16,370 nt of DNA from JBFFSQ01 sp041572275 (GCA_041572275.1 JBFFSQ010000053.1:1-16370); one strand, 5' to 3'; shown: positions 1 to 7,147, numbered from the stretch's first letter. Made by a program: numbers and translations. The notes: generated by a model from the sequence alone, not told the origin.

Positions 1-997
1 CGCCTTTGCAGGCGATAAAATCGTCATAACCGATGGTTTCGGCACGGATAAAGCCTTTCTCGAAGTCGGTATGAATAACTGCGGCCGCCTGTGGGGCCGT
101 TGCACCAATGGCCACGGTCCAGGCACGTACTTCTTTGACACCCGCTGTGAAGTAAGTTTGCAGGCCGAGCAGACTATAACCGGCACGGATCACGCGATTC
201 AGACCGGGCTCATCCTGGCCCATTTCCTCCAGGAAATCAGCCTTTTCATCGTCATCCAGCTCGACCAGTTCGGCCTCGATGGCCGCACACACGGCCACCA
301 CCACAGCACCTTCCTGTTCGGCAATTTCCTTAACCTGATCCAGGTAGGGATTATTTTCAAAGCCATCTTCATTTACATTGGCGATGTACATGGTGGGCTT
401 GATAGTGAGCAGGAACAGGTCACGGATCTGTTTTTTCTCATCATCAGATAATCCCAGGCCGCGTACCATGTGGCCTTCATCCAGATGCGCTTTAACCTTC
501 TCCAGTACGGCCAGTTTGGCTTTGGCATCCTTGTCACCGGATTTGGCGACCTTGCTGGTTTTGTTGATGGATTTTTCCACTGATTCCATATCGGCCAGTG
601 CCAGCTCAGTATTGATGACTTCGATATCATTGACTGGGTCAACCTTGCCTGCCACATGGATGATATCGTCGTTTTCAAAGCACCTGACCACCTGGGCGAT
701 GGCATCGGTTTCGCGGATATTGGCGAGAAACTGGTTGCCCAGGCCTTCACCCTTTGAGGCACCGGCGACCAGACCGGCGATATCCACGAATTCCATGGTG
801 GTGGGTACTACGCGCTCAGGCTTGACGATTTCAGCCAAAGCATTAAGACGAGGATCAGGCATGGGCACCATGCCGACGTTAGGCTCAATCGTACAGAACG
901 GGTAGTTTTCCGCCTGTATTTCTGCCTTGGTCAGTGCGTTGAATAATGTAGATTTACCCACATTAGGTAAACCAACGATGCCGCATTTAAAACCCAT
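1..997 (-). CDS. ychF: Redox-regulated ATPase YchF (OLA1 family), C-terminus cut by window edge
   Basis: Obg-related P-loop NTPase that binds the ribosome and, unlike most of its relatives, prefers ATP. The frame opens at ATG 997-995 behind a good AGGAG ribosome site and gives 332 codons before the left edge; the family is usually about 363 residues, so about 30 C-terminal residues are missing. Visible motifs: Walker A GLPNVGKST near residues 8-16, G3 motif DIAGLV near residues 70-75, and NVNE in place of the GTP-specifying NKxD near residue 200, as expected for ATP preference. The visible end, ETIGYDDFIACKG, lies in the TGS domain. It is the last gene of the minus-strand run, separated from pth by about 200 bp that contain a palindromic repeat. 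Identification is secure; the true stop lies outside the window. Confidence 0.97.
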   Translation of the reverse strand, partial: MGFKCGIVGLPNVGKSTLFNALTKAEIQAENYPFCTIEPNVGMVPMPDPRLNALAEIVKPERVVPTTMEFVDIAGLVAGASKGEGLGNQFLANIRETDAIAQVVRCFENDDIIHVAGKVDPVNDIEVINTELALADMESVEKSINKTSKVAKSGDKDAKAKLAVLEKVKAHLDEGHMVRGLGLSDDEKKQIRDLFLLTIKPTMYIANVNEDGFENNPYLDQVKEIAEQEGAVVVAVCAAIEAELVELDDDEKADFLEEMGQDEPGLNRVIRAGYSLLGLQTYFTAGVKEVRAWTVAIGATAPQAAAVIHTDFEKGFIRAETIGYDDFIACKG

Positions 998-1023
998 GTT
1001 TTACTCCTGATTCATATTCAATT

Positions 1024-1185
1024 GTCATTCTGAGCGAAGCCGATACCTACATGGCTGCAGGTTGTAGGGTAACGCAAGAGCTGTTACCGAAGGATCTTGA
1101 GTATTAATCGATGCGCATGCTCAACATCATGCACAATTAATCAGACCAAGATCCTTCCACTTCACTTCGTTCCGGTCAGGATGAC
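1024..1185. repeat. Imperfect palindromic intergenic repeat with nested hairpins
   Basis: The left arm starts GTCATTCTGAGCGAAGC (1024-1040) and continues with CGAAGGATCTTGA (1088-1100). The right arm (1148-1185), read on the minus strand, starts GTCATCCTGACCGGAACGAAG and ends GAAGGATCTT, so the two ends are inverted copies of one unit. Inside are further stems: CCTACA/TGTAGG (1046-1051 with 1063-1068), GGTAAC/GTTACC (1068-1073 with 1083-1088), ATTAAT/ATTAAT (1103-1108 with 1136-1141) and GCATG/CATGC (1115-1119 with 1128-1132). Sequences resembling GTCATTCTGAGCGAAG are, from memory, common dispersed intergenic repeats in many bacteria. It fills the pth-ychF gap, and as RNA it would form a large structured element that could act as a processing or attenuation site. 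No transposase is present. Confidence 0.75.
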
Positions 1186-1203
1186 TGTAAACTGAATGAA
1201 AAA

Positions 1204-1788
1204 TTACTTACTATGTAATCGATGTACTGCTTTTTCCCAACTGCCTTCTGCCAGCAGAGGCAATACCCTCAAAGCATCATCGATGGAATTCTCAATGGCG
1301 ATCTGTTCATCTTTAGAGGCCCGATGCAGCACATAGTCAGATACCTGATCTCTATGCCCTGGATGACCAATGCCAATTCTTAAACGGTGAAAATCTTTAC
1401 CCAGATGGGCAATCGTATCGCGCAGACCATTGTGACCACCATGGCCACCGGCGGTTTTTAACCGTGCTGTGCCCGGCTCCAGGTCAAGCTCATCATGAGC
1501 CACCAATATTTGATCAACGGGAATTTTATAAAAATTAGCCAGCTTCTGAATCGCCTGACCACTTCGGTTCATGAAGGTATCCGGTTTTAACAACCAGACA
1601 TCACGACCGTCAAGACTCACCTTACACACTTCACCTGAAAATTTAGTTTCAGGACGAAATTGCGCGCCTTTAAGACGCGCAATTTCTTCGACGAACCAGA
1701 ACCCGGCATTATGCCGGGTTTGCTCATACTGAGCCCCTGGATTACCAAGACCTACGATCAGGTCAATATTGACGGTCTTGGCGGCCAA
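1204..1788 (-). CDS. pth: Peptidyl-tRNA hydrolase
   Basis: Cleaves the ester bond of peptidyl-tRNAs released by stalled ribosomes and recycles the tRNA in the cytoplasm. The 194-residue product matches the normal bacterial Pth length. Expected active-site residues are present: N16 in GLGNPG, catalytic H26 in TRHNAG, N74 in FMNRSG, D99 in AHDELDL and N120 in GGHGGHNGLRD. The first possible start is TTG at 1788-1786, since an in-frame stop (the rplY TAA) lies only three codons upstream. No ATG or GTG exists before the conserved core and no strong Shine-Dalgarno is visible, so translation probably depends on ribosomes finishing rplY. The product is about six residues longer at the N-terminus than E. 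coli Pth. Function is certain; the start is probable. Confidence 0.95.
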   Translation of the reverse strand: MAAKTVNIDLIVGLGNPGAQYEQTRHNAGFWFVEEIARLKGAQFRPETKFSGEVCKVSLDGRDVWLLKPDTFMNRSGQAIQKLANFYKIPVDQILVAHDELDLEPGTARLKTAGGHGGHNGLRDTIAHLGKDFHRLRIGIGHPGHRDQVSDYVLHRASKDEQIAIENSIDDALRVLPLLAEGSWEKAVHRLHSK

Positions 1789-1797
1789 GGCTGATGA

Positions 1798-2427
1798 TTA
1801 TTCGCCAGCTTCTTCGCCAGCAGCTTCACCTTCTTCAGAAGCAGCTGCACCACCTTTAGGCTGATGAATAGACACAACAGCAGTGTCGTAGTCTTCACCG
1901 TGTTTCAACGCCATGATTTCAACACCTTTTGGCATTTTCAGATCAGACAGATGCAGAATATCACCACTGTTCATGGCAGACATATCGACTTCGATGAACT
2001 CAGGAATATCTTTTGGCAGACACTCAACTTCGACTTCAACAACCAGATGACTCACCAGACCGCCCTGCTGTTTAACACCAGGTGCTGTTTCTTCGCCGAT
2101 GAAATGCAGTGGTACATGGATATGCATCTTGGCTTTATTATCCACACGCTGGAAGTCCATATGCGCCAGGTCTACTTTGAAAGGATGATGCTGGATATCG
2201 CGAACGATTACTTTTTCAGCCTTACCATCAACTTTTATAGTTAAAATTGATGAATAGAAGGCTTCATTATCAACATGAGGACGTACTTCGCGCTGATCAA
2301 TAGTCAGCGAGATAGGATCCTTACCTGCACCATATACAATGGCAGGCATTTTTTCTGCGTGACGCAGGCGGCGGCTCGCACCTTTCCCCAGGTCTGTACG
2401 CAGTTCAGCGTTAATTTCGATTGACAT
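1798..2427 (-). CDS. rplY: 50S ribosomal protein L25, long (CTC/TL5) form
   Basis: bL25 binds loop E of 5S rRNA in the large subunit. The 209-residue protein has the L25 domain at the N-terminus (begins MSIEINAELRTDLGKGASRR) followed by the CTC-type C-terminal beta domain, making it roughly twice as long as E. coli L25 (94 aa). It ends in an acidic Ala/Glu/Gly-rich tail after about residue 190. ATG 2427-2425 is preferred because a CGGAG site lies about 9 nt upstream and the conserved N-terminus begins there. The frame stays open upstream to 2586, but that part crosses the promoter and has no family resemblance. Its stop is in frame with, and 9 nt before, the pth start, so the two genes are probably cotranscribed and translationally coupled. 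Confidence 0.96.
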   Translation of the reverse strand: MSIEINAELRTDLGKGASRRLRHAEKMPAIVYGAGKDPISLTIDQREVRPHVDNEAFYSSILTIKVDGKAEKVIVRDIQHHPFKVDLAHMDFQRVDNKAKMHIHVPLHFIGEETAPGVKQQGGLVSHLVVEVEVECLPKDIPEFIEVDMSAMNSGDILHLSDLKMPKGVEIMALKHGEDYDTAVVSIHQPKGGAAASEEGEAAGEEAGE

Positions 2428-2483
2428 AATATTGCTCCGAAAACGGTGCCCACCCCACGCGACCACGGGACAGGCTGAAAAAG

Positions 2484-2519
2484 AGCGCGAATTATACATG
2501 AACAGCCGCCAACTTGAAA
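2484..2519 (-). promoter_or_regulatory. Sigma70 promoter of rplY with GC-rich discriminator
   Basis: On the minus strand TTTCAA (2519-2514) is followed after 17 bp by a perfect TATAAT (2496-2491), then TCGCGCTC toward a start point near 2484. A GC-rich discriminator after the -10 box is typical of ribosomal promoters repressed in the stringent response. That gives a leader of about 57 nt before the L25 start. Boxes are read directly; the regulation is inferred. Confidence 0.6.
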
Positions 2520-2554
2520 CGCCTGTAATGCAGTATTTTTGTGGCCTGGAGGAG

Positions 2555-3514
2555 TTAATCCATGTACATGGAGCTGACCGATTCATCGTTATGGATACGA
2601 CGAATGGTTTCGGCCAGCATAGTAGCTACCGACAGCTGGCGAATCTTGCCACAGGCCTCGGCTTCCGGACTCAGCGGAATGGTATCGGTAACAACCAGCT
2701 CATCCAGCTCTGAATTGGTGATATTATCGATCGCAGGACCGGATAGCACCGCATGGGTACAATAAGCGGAGACGCTTACAGCACCATGCTCTTTCAGGGC
2801 CGCAGCGGCCTTACACAGAGTACCGGCAGTGTCGACCAGGTCATCCACCAGCACACAATTTTTCCCTTCAACTTCACCGATTATGTTCATCACCTGGGCG
2901 ACATTGGCCTTGGGGCGACGTTTATCAATAATCGCCAGATCGGCATCCCCAAGGCGTTTGGCCAGGGCACGAGCACGAACCACACCACCTACATCTGGTG
3001 AAACCACCAGCAGATTCTTATGACGTTGACGCCAGACATCACCCAGCAGGATCGGCGAGGCATAGACATTATCAACAGGAATATTGAAGAAGCCCTGAAT
3101 CTGGTCTGCATGCAAATCAACCGTCAGCACACGATCAACACCGACACTAGCCAACATATCAGCGACTACTTTGGCTGTTATCGGCACACGTAAGGAACGA
3201 GGACGACGGTCCTGGCGAGAATAACCATAGTAGGGAATCACTGCGATGATACGATCAGCTGAAGCACGTCGCAGAGCATCTACCATCACCATCAATTCCA
3301 TGAGGTTATCATTGGTGGGTTTACAGGTGGGTTGAACCAGATAAACGTCGCGACCGCGAACGGTTTCTTCTATCTCGGCGCTGACTTCGCCATCACTGAA
3401 TCGGTTCACACTGGCTTTACCCAGTGAAATATTCAAATGATCCGCAATTCGTTGTGCAAGTTTCGGGTTTGCATTTCCCGTAAATACCATCATATCGGTA
3501 CTGGTGTCGTTCAC
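2555..3514 (-). CDS. prs: Ribose-phosphate pyrophosphokinase (PRPP synthetase)
   Basis: Makes 5-phosphoribosyl 1-pyrophosphate from ribose 5-phosphate and ATP, feeding purine, pyrimidine, NAD, His and Trp synthesis. The 319-residue product is full length for class I enzymes. Landmarks: FSDGE near residue 40, RQDRRPRS near residue 100, the catalytic stretch VDLHADQIQGFF near residue 130, the region RRPKAN near residue 200, and the PRPP-binding loop CVLVDDLVDTAGTL near residue 220. The frame can start at GTG 3514 or at ATG 3493 or ATG 3490 (MMVFTGNA, as relatives begin just before this). Neither option has a clear Shine-Dalgarno, so the start is uncertain by about seven residues. It lies downstream of tRNA-Gln and its tail repeat, a neighbour order conserved in pseudomonads. 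Confidence 0.97.
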   Translation of the reverse strand: MNDTSTDMMVFTGNANPKLAQRIADHLNISLGKASVNRFSDGEVSAEIEETVRGRDVYLVQPTCKPTNDNLMELMVMVDALRRASADRIIAVIPYYGYSRQDRRPRSLRVPITAKVVADMLASVGVDRVLTVDLHADQIQGFFNIPVDNVYASPILLGDVWRQRHKNLLVVSPDVGGVVRARALAKRLGDADLAIIDKRRPKANVAQVMNIIGEVEGKNCVLVDDLVDTAGTLCKAAAALKEHGAVSVSAYCTHAVLSGPAIDNITNSELDELVVTDTIPLSPEAEACGKIRQLSVATMLAETIRRIHNDESVSSMYMD

Positions 3515-3574
3515 AGCTTGCTTCGCTAGTTTGTGTGGTAAATCACTGGCTTAAACACTCGGGTAAGTCAGCAC

Positions 3575-3606
3575 GGTTTTATATAAAAACCTTTGGCCAT
3601 CCGGCC
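3575..3606. other. Two small hairpins in the prs leader
   Basis: GGTTTT (3575-3580) pairs with AAAACC (3586-3591), and GGCC (3595-3598) pairs with GGCC (3603-3606). They lie between the tRNA-tail repeat and the prs start. They may be processing or pausing structures in the tRNA-prs transcript. No convincing promoter hexamer pair was found here, so prs may be read from upstream. Confidence 0.35.
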
Positions 3607-3666
3607 GAGAGGAATCATCTGACAGATTTCCTGCTCATCACTTTCATTCATGAATGTGATTATTTC

Positions 3667-3689
3667 AATATGGCTGGGCCGGGAGGATT
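3667..3689 (-). repeat. Partial copy of tRNA-Gln 3' end (direct repeat B)
   Basis: These 23 bp are identical to 3848-3870: the last 19 nt of the tRNA including CCA, plus 4 nt of 3' flank. Identity stops exactly where the T-loop would continue. The two copies are 181 bp apart in the same orientation. Confidence 0.9.
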
Positions 3690-3851
3690 ACTCGGCGCGT
3701 CCTGCGCCTCGCCCCGGTGGGGCCAGCAGAAAAGCACCGCTGTTCAAAATCGCTCCAGGCGATTTTGTCGAACCTCTTTTCGGTTCGCCTCCTCCCGTTT
3801 TAGCAGTTGCCTGCTATTCACGTTCGATCCAGAACGTGCCTTGCTTTAATA
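3671..3851 (-). ncRNA. rtT-like 181-nt unit downstream of tRNA-Gln
   Basis: The transcribed spacer following the tRNA CCA end terminates in a second copy of the last 19 nt of the tRNA. The unit is crowded with hairpins: CACGTTC/GAACGTG (3819-3825 with 3832-3838), TAGCAG/CTGCTA (3801-3806 with 3811-3816), CGAACC/GGTTCG (3769-3774 with 3782-3787), CAAAATCGC/GCGATTTTG (3745-3753 with 3759-3767), GCCCC/GGGGC (3711-3715 with 3719-3723) and GGCGC/GCGCC (3694-3698 with 3704-3708). In the E. coli tyrT operon, about 178-bp repeats carrying the last 19 bp of tRNA-Tyr follow the tRNA and are processed to rtT RNA. Unit length, tRNA fragment length and position all fit that design, although here the tRNA is Gln. 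Homology to rtT is inferred. Confidence 0.55.
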
Positions 3852-3926
3852 TGGCTGGGCCGGGAGGATTCGAACCTCCGCATGACGGGATCAAAACCCG
3901 TTGCCTTACCGCTTGGCGACGGCCCA
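3852..3926 (-). tRNA. tRNA-Gln (anticodon UUG)
   Basis: Read on the minus strand it folds as a complete 75-nt cloverleaf with encoded CCA. The acceptor is TGGGCCG paired with CGGCCCA (7 of 7), followed by discriminator G and CCA (3854-3852). The D arm contains GCCAAGCGGTAAGGC. The anticodon stem ACGGG/CCCGT holds loop TTTTGAT with anticodon TTG, and the T arm is GGAGG-TTCGAAT-CCTCC. The 5' end is only 9 bp after the ispE stop, so the tRNA is probably cut from an ispE read-through transcript or from a promoter inside ispE. Its 3' part is duplicated 181 bp downstream. Confidence 0.97.
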
Positions 3927-3935
3927 ATAAACTGT

Positions 3936-4805
3936 TTATTCACACGCTGCTAGTCGCTTGTGCAGTGGTGAGACATTCACACCTTTTGCAACGAAGCTTT
4001 GCCAGTGTTGTGGCAATTCAACCAGTGCTTGTCGGGCGTCTGCTTCATTGTTGAAAGCAACATAGACACAGGCACCGGTACCAGTCATTCGTGCAGCTCC
4101 AAACCGTTTCAGATGATTGATAACTTCGGCGATCTGCGGGTAATGTCGGGTGGCAATCGGCTCACACACATTACTCAGTTCATCAATCCCAATAGCACCG
4201 GTTTGAAGGTCGCATATTTTGATGGCTGGACTGTTTCGTGTCAATTGCGGATCGGTAAATATTTCTGCTGTGGAGACGTGAACCGGGGGTTTCACCACCA
4301 AAAACCACGATTCAGGCAATTCAATCGCCTCTAATTGCTCACCCACACCTTCAGCAAAAGCGGCCTGACCCCGAACAAACACCGGCACATCGGCTCCCAA
4401 CTCAAGCCCAATAGCCGCCAACTGATCCAGATTCATTCCAGCCTGCCACAAATGATTGAGTGCCACCAGTGTCGTGGCGGCATCAGAGCTGCCCCCCCCA
4501 ACACCTCCACCGATAGGCAATCGCTTATTGATCGTAATATCAACACCCTGCGTAATCCCTGCCTTCTTCTGCAGCGCCCTGGCAGCCCGAACAGTCAGAT
4601 CATCTGCTTCGACAACATCGCGAACCTCAGTCAGTCGATGGATTTCACCATCGGCTCTGACCTGGAAACTCAGCTCATCACCATAATCCAGAAACTGGAA
4701 TACGGTCTGCAGCAAATGGTAGCCATCAGCTCGCTGACCCGTAATATGCAAAAACAGATTCAGCTTGGCAGGCGCAGGCCAGAGCCGGGAATCATGCTCA
4801 GTCAT
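3936..4805 (-). CDS. ispE: 4-diphosphocytidyl-2-C-methyl-D-erythritol kinase
   Basis: GHMP kinase of the MEP isoprenoid pathway; phosphorylates the 2-hydroxyl of CDP-methylerythritol with ATP in the cytoplasm. The 289-residue product has the family signature: PAPAKLNLFLH with catalytic K14 near the start, the glycine-rich ATP loop LPIGGGVGGGSSDAAT at 96-111, GADVPVF with catalytic D139, and the C-terminal GHMP motif MTGTGACVYVAF. I start at ATG 4805-4803, which has a GGGG-containing site about 10 nt upstream. A GTG one codon earlier (4808) is possible. The start overlaps the 3' end of lolB (stop 4800-4798), so the two genes are translationally coupled. Length and motifs leave no doubt about identity. 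Confidence 0.97.
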   Translation of the reverse strand: MTEHDSRLWPAPAKLNLFLHITGQRADGYHLLQTVFQFLDYGDELSFQVRADGEIHRLTEVRDVVEADDLTVRAARALQKKAGITQGVDITINKRLPIGGGVGGGSSDAATTLVALNHLWQAGMNLDQLAAIGLELGADVPVFVRGQAAFAEGVGEQLEAIELPESWFLVVKPPVHVSTAEIFTDPQLTRNSPAIKICDLQTGAIGIDELSNVCEPIATRHYPQIAEVINHLKRFGAARMTGTGACVYVAFNNEADARQALVELPQHWQSFVAKGVNVSPLHKRLAACE

Positions 4806-5415
4806 CACTCAACCCCCATTGACTGAACACCAGGCGAACATCGACCTCTTCATCATCATTGTATCGATGAATAAATAATTTTTTCGGTAAGGTATACGCA
4901 CCAACCTGGGTATAGCTACGGATCTCTATACGCCAACCATCCTGTTCGAGCACCTGTGGATAGCCCTGGTCTGTCCAGCTCAGTATCTGACTAACTGATT
5001 GTGGCGACGGTAAGCCCAACATCCAGTAGCGTAGACCCGACACCGGAAAGTGCCAGCCCTGAACCCGTTCCAGCAGGGCATCCGGATCCTGGTCAAACAC
5101 CTGGGTGCCATCCGACAGGGTCAACACGACTCCCTGAGGACGCCCCTGCAGATGACTGCTACCAGCACCTAATGGTGCTACCAGGCGGATGTCATAATTC
5201 TGTGAATTTTGCTGATTCCAGAACAAATCAGCCTGTCCACCGTTGGTATCGGTACTGATGGATACTCGTCCTCGCAAAGCCCAGTGCGAGATAGCAGCCA
5301 CTTGTGCACGATGCAACTGCCACAAGTGATTGTCAGGGGGTGCACTACTTCTTTTCTGGGGCCCGGCACAGGCACTCAGCAAGACGATACAAGTCGCCAC
5401 AAAGATTCGTATCAT
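4798..5415 (-). CDS. lolB: Outer-membrane lipoprotein receptor LolB
   Basis: LolB takes lipoproteins from the periplasmic carrier LolA and inserts them into the inner leaflet of the outer membrane. The 205-residue precursor has a hydrophobic signal sequence ending in lipobox LSAC (residues 13-16). C16 is the lipidated cysteine and Ala at +2 favours outer-membrane sorting. The mature part has LolB hallmarks: WALRGRVSI near residue 45, a GGQADLFW-type strand, VSGLRYWMLG near residue 125, and the later stretch IEIRSYTQ. ATG 5415 is the start; only a weak Shine-Dalgarno is visible and the TPR gene ends 7 nt upstream, so coupling with that gene is likely. Position before ispE matches the conserved lolB-ispE pair. 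Confidence 0.95.
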   Translation of the reverse strand: MIRIFVATCIVLLSACAGPQKRSSAPPDNHLWQLHRAQVAAISHWALRGRVSISTDTNGGQADLFWNQQNSQNYDIRLVAPLGAGSSHLQGRPQGVVLTLSDGTQVFDQDPDALLERVQGWHFPVSGLRYWMLGLPSPQSVSQILSWTDQGYPQVLEQDGWRIEIRSYTQVGAYTLPKKLFIHRYNDDEEVDVRLVFSQWGLSDD

Positions 5416-5422
5416 AGGGAGC

Positions 5423-7147
5423 TTATTGTTTATAGCGTTTAATGGTATTCAGCAGAACACGGTGATTAGCATTCAACTCCAAGCCACGTTGCCATATTTT
5501 TTCTGCATCTTCAAGTTGGCCACTGACCCACAGCACTTCGCCCAGATGCGCGGCAATTTCGGCATCCTGCATTTGATTAAACGCCTTGCGTAGCCATTTG
5601 ATCGCCTTTTCATATTCACCCAGGCGATAATAAACCCAACCCAGACTGTCCAGTATAGCCGGATCATCTGGCAGCAGTTTAGCGGCCTTCAGGATATATT
5701 CCTTGGCTTCCTGTAGACGACTGGTGCGATCTGCCAGGGTATAACCAAGGGCATTCAGCGCATTGGCATTATTGGGCTCATGCCGGAGTACCGTAAGCAA
5801 GTCTGATTCCGTCAACTCCAGCATATCCAGTCGCTCAGCCGTTAAGGCCCGCGCATACAGCAATTCGGTATTGGTGGGGGCTTTTTTAAGCGCCTGGTTA
5901 TAGATATCCATGGCATCCTTTTCACGTTGTGCATTCCGTAGAACTTCTCCCTGGGCCAGGTATATCTGAATATTACGTTGACCGTTAACACCCTGATTAA
6001 GCAGCATTTGCAGCTTGCTCAATGCCGCCTCAACTTCGCCCAACTGTGCCAGCAGTCCTGCTGATCGAATACGGGCATCCAGTACAAACTCACCATGCAT
6101 CACCTGCTCATAATGCTCGATAGCCAGGCCCCAGTCCCCCTGACTTTGATAAATACGTCCCAGATAGTAATAAGCCTGACCGTTATGCGCCCCTGCCTTC
6201 ACCGCTTGTTGTAGATAAACAATAGCCGTTTTAGCATCATCCATCTCTATCGCCAGCAAGCCCAGACTCAGGAGTACATTTTCATCATTCGGTTTTATCT
6301 TCTGCAGGCGTTCAAACTGTTTTCTAGCCAACTTATACTGTTTCATCTGTACCAGCATGCGGGCATATTGCATACGCAGGCGATAATCATCAGGCCGCTT
6401 CGACAACGCAACCGAAACCGCTTCCAGTGCATCACTGTCCCGTTCGAGACCAACCAGTACCTGCGCCTTCACCAGATAGGCATCGACCATATCAGGTTCC
6501 AGTTCGATAATTCGCTTCACCACAGGCAGGGCTGCTGCATACTCACCAGCACCTGCACGATAACGGGCCAGCAACAACATCAGCTGAGGATGATCATGAT
6601 GACGTTGATTCAGTGCATCGAGTACATCCAGGCCGATCTTCGTGTCAACTTCCTGCTTAAGAATCCGTCCTAAAGAATTGACCGACTGATCATCCACCTG
6701 CCCATCGATCACTAACAATTGATCAATAACCGCAACGGCCTCATCCACTTTAGCCAGATTCAAATAGATCAGTACTCGCAGGCGATCAATATCTTGCTGC
6801 TCACCCGCCAGTGCCTGCCAGCGATGACTCAGGCGTAACGCTTTCTCATACTGCTTTGCGTAAAGGGCGATATGAGCAGCACGTGCCACTATCAATGGAT
6901 CACGGGTCTGTTCCGCGGCTTCAAGATAATAGTCTGCAGATTCTCCTAACTGTCCCCGTACGCCGGCAAATTCCCCAGCTAACAGATTAAACAGCAGGTC
7001 GCCATTGAGTTCATGGGGTTGGCTGACAGCCACATCATCATCTTTAATGGTTTCCAGACGGGTGACAGTGCCACAACTGACCAAGGATGCAGCCAGCACC
7101 GCAAAGACAACTCGACGAATGAAGATTTCAGGCCTCAGCCAATACAT
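5423..7147 (-). CDS. TPR-repeat lipoprotein (homologue of the gene between lolB and hemA in Pseudomonas)
   Basis: A 574-residue protein made almost entirely of tetratricopeptide repeats from about residue 50 to the end, with PEDxA-like helices such as ALNALGYTLADR and AILDSLGWVYYRLGEYEKAI near residues 480-520. The N-terminus is a lipoprotein signal: RR, a hydrophobic run and LVSC with lipid-accepting C25. Gly at +2 suggests the outer membrane. I use ATG 7147, preceded by a GGGGTT site, rather than the in-frame TTG at 7159. Pseudomonads carry a similar large TPR protein just upstream of lolB; its molecular role is not firmly known. TPRs imply protein-protein contacts, perhaps in envelope assembly, which is inference. 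It appears to head the lolB-ispE run. Confidence 0.88.
   Translation of the reverse strand: MYWLRPEIFIRRVVFAVLAASLVSCGTVTRLETIKDDDVAVSQPHELNGDLLFNLLAGEFAGVRGQLGESADYYLEAAEQTRDPLIVARAAHIALYAKQYEKALRLSHRWQALAGEQQDIDRLRVLIYLNLAKVDEAVAVIDQLLVIDGQVDDQSVNSLGRILKQEVDTKIGLDVLDALNQRHHDHPQLMLLLARYRAGAGEYAAALPVVKRIIELEPDMVDAYLVKAQVLVGLERDSDALEAVSVALSKRPDDYRLRMQYARMLVQMKQYKLARKQFERLQKIKPNDENVLLSLGLLAIEMDDAKTAIVYLQQAVKAGAHNGQAYYYLGRIYQSQGDWGLAIEHYEQVMHGEFVLDARIRSAGLLAQLGEVEAALSKLQMLLNQGVNGQRNIQIYLAQGEVLRNAQREKDAMDIYNQALKKAPTNTELLYARALTAERLDMLELTESDLLTVLRHEPNNANALNALGYTLADRTSRLQEAKEYILKAAKLLPDDPAILDSLGWVYYRLGEYEKAIKWLRKAFNQMQDAEIAAHLGEVLWVSGQLEDAEKIWQRGLELNANHRVLLNTIKRYKQ

Noticed and set aside
378..905. 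Long plus-strand frames opposite ychF
   Set aside because: They are antisense to a gene with clear family motifs, and their products are low-complexity with no recognisable domain.
2428..2586. N-terminal extension of L25 to 262 residues
   Set aside because: The extension covers the promoter and prs 3' end, resembles no L25, and the ATG at 2427 has a proper ribosome site and the conserved start.
3671..3746. A second tRNA gene at repeat copy B
   Set aside because: Only the last 19 nt match; there is no D arm, anticodon arm or 5' acceptor strand upstream of it.
3667..3870. attL/attR pair flanking an integrated element at tRNA-Gln
   Set aside because: Direct repeats of a tRNA 3' end suggest an integration site, but only 181 bp lie between them, with no integrase or cargo, and the spacer has ordered hairpins. 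A remnant cannot be fully excluded.
3650..4054. Plus-strand frame of 134 codons over the tRNA-Gln and its tail unit
   Set aside because: It crosses the tRNA gene, the repeat and antisense ispE, with no ribosome site. Similar spurious proteins are easily produced by tRNA-associated repeats.
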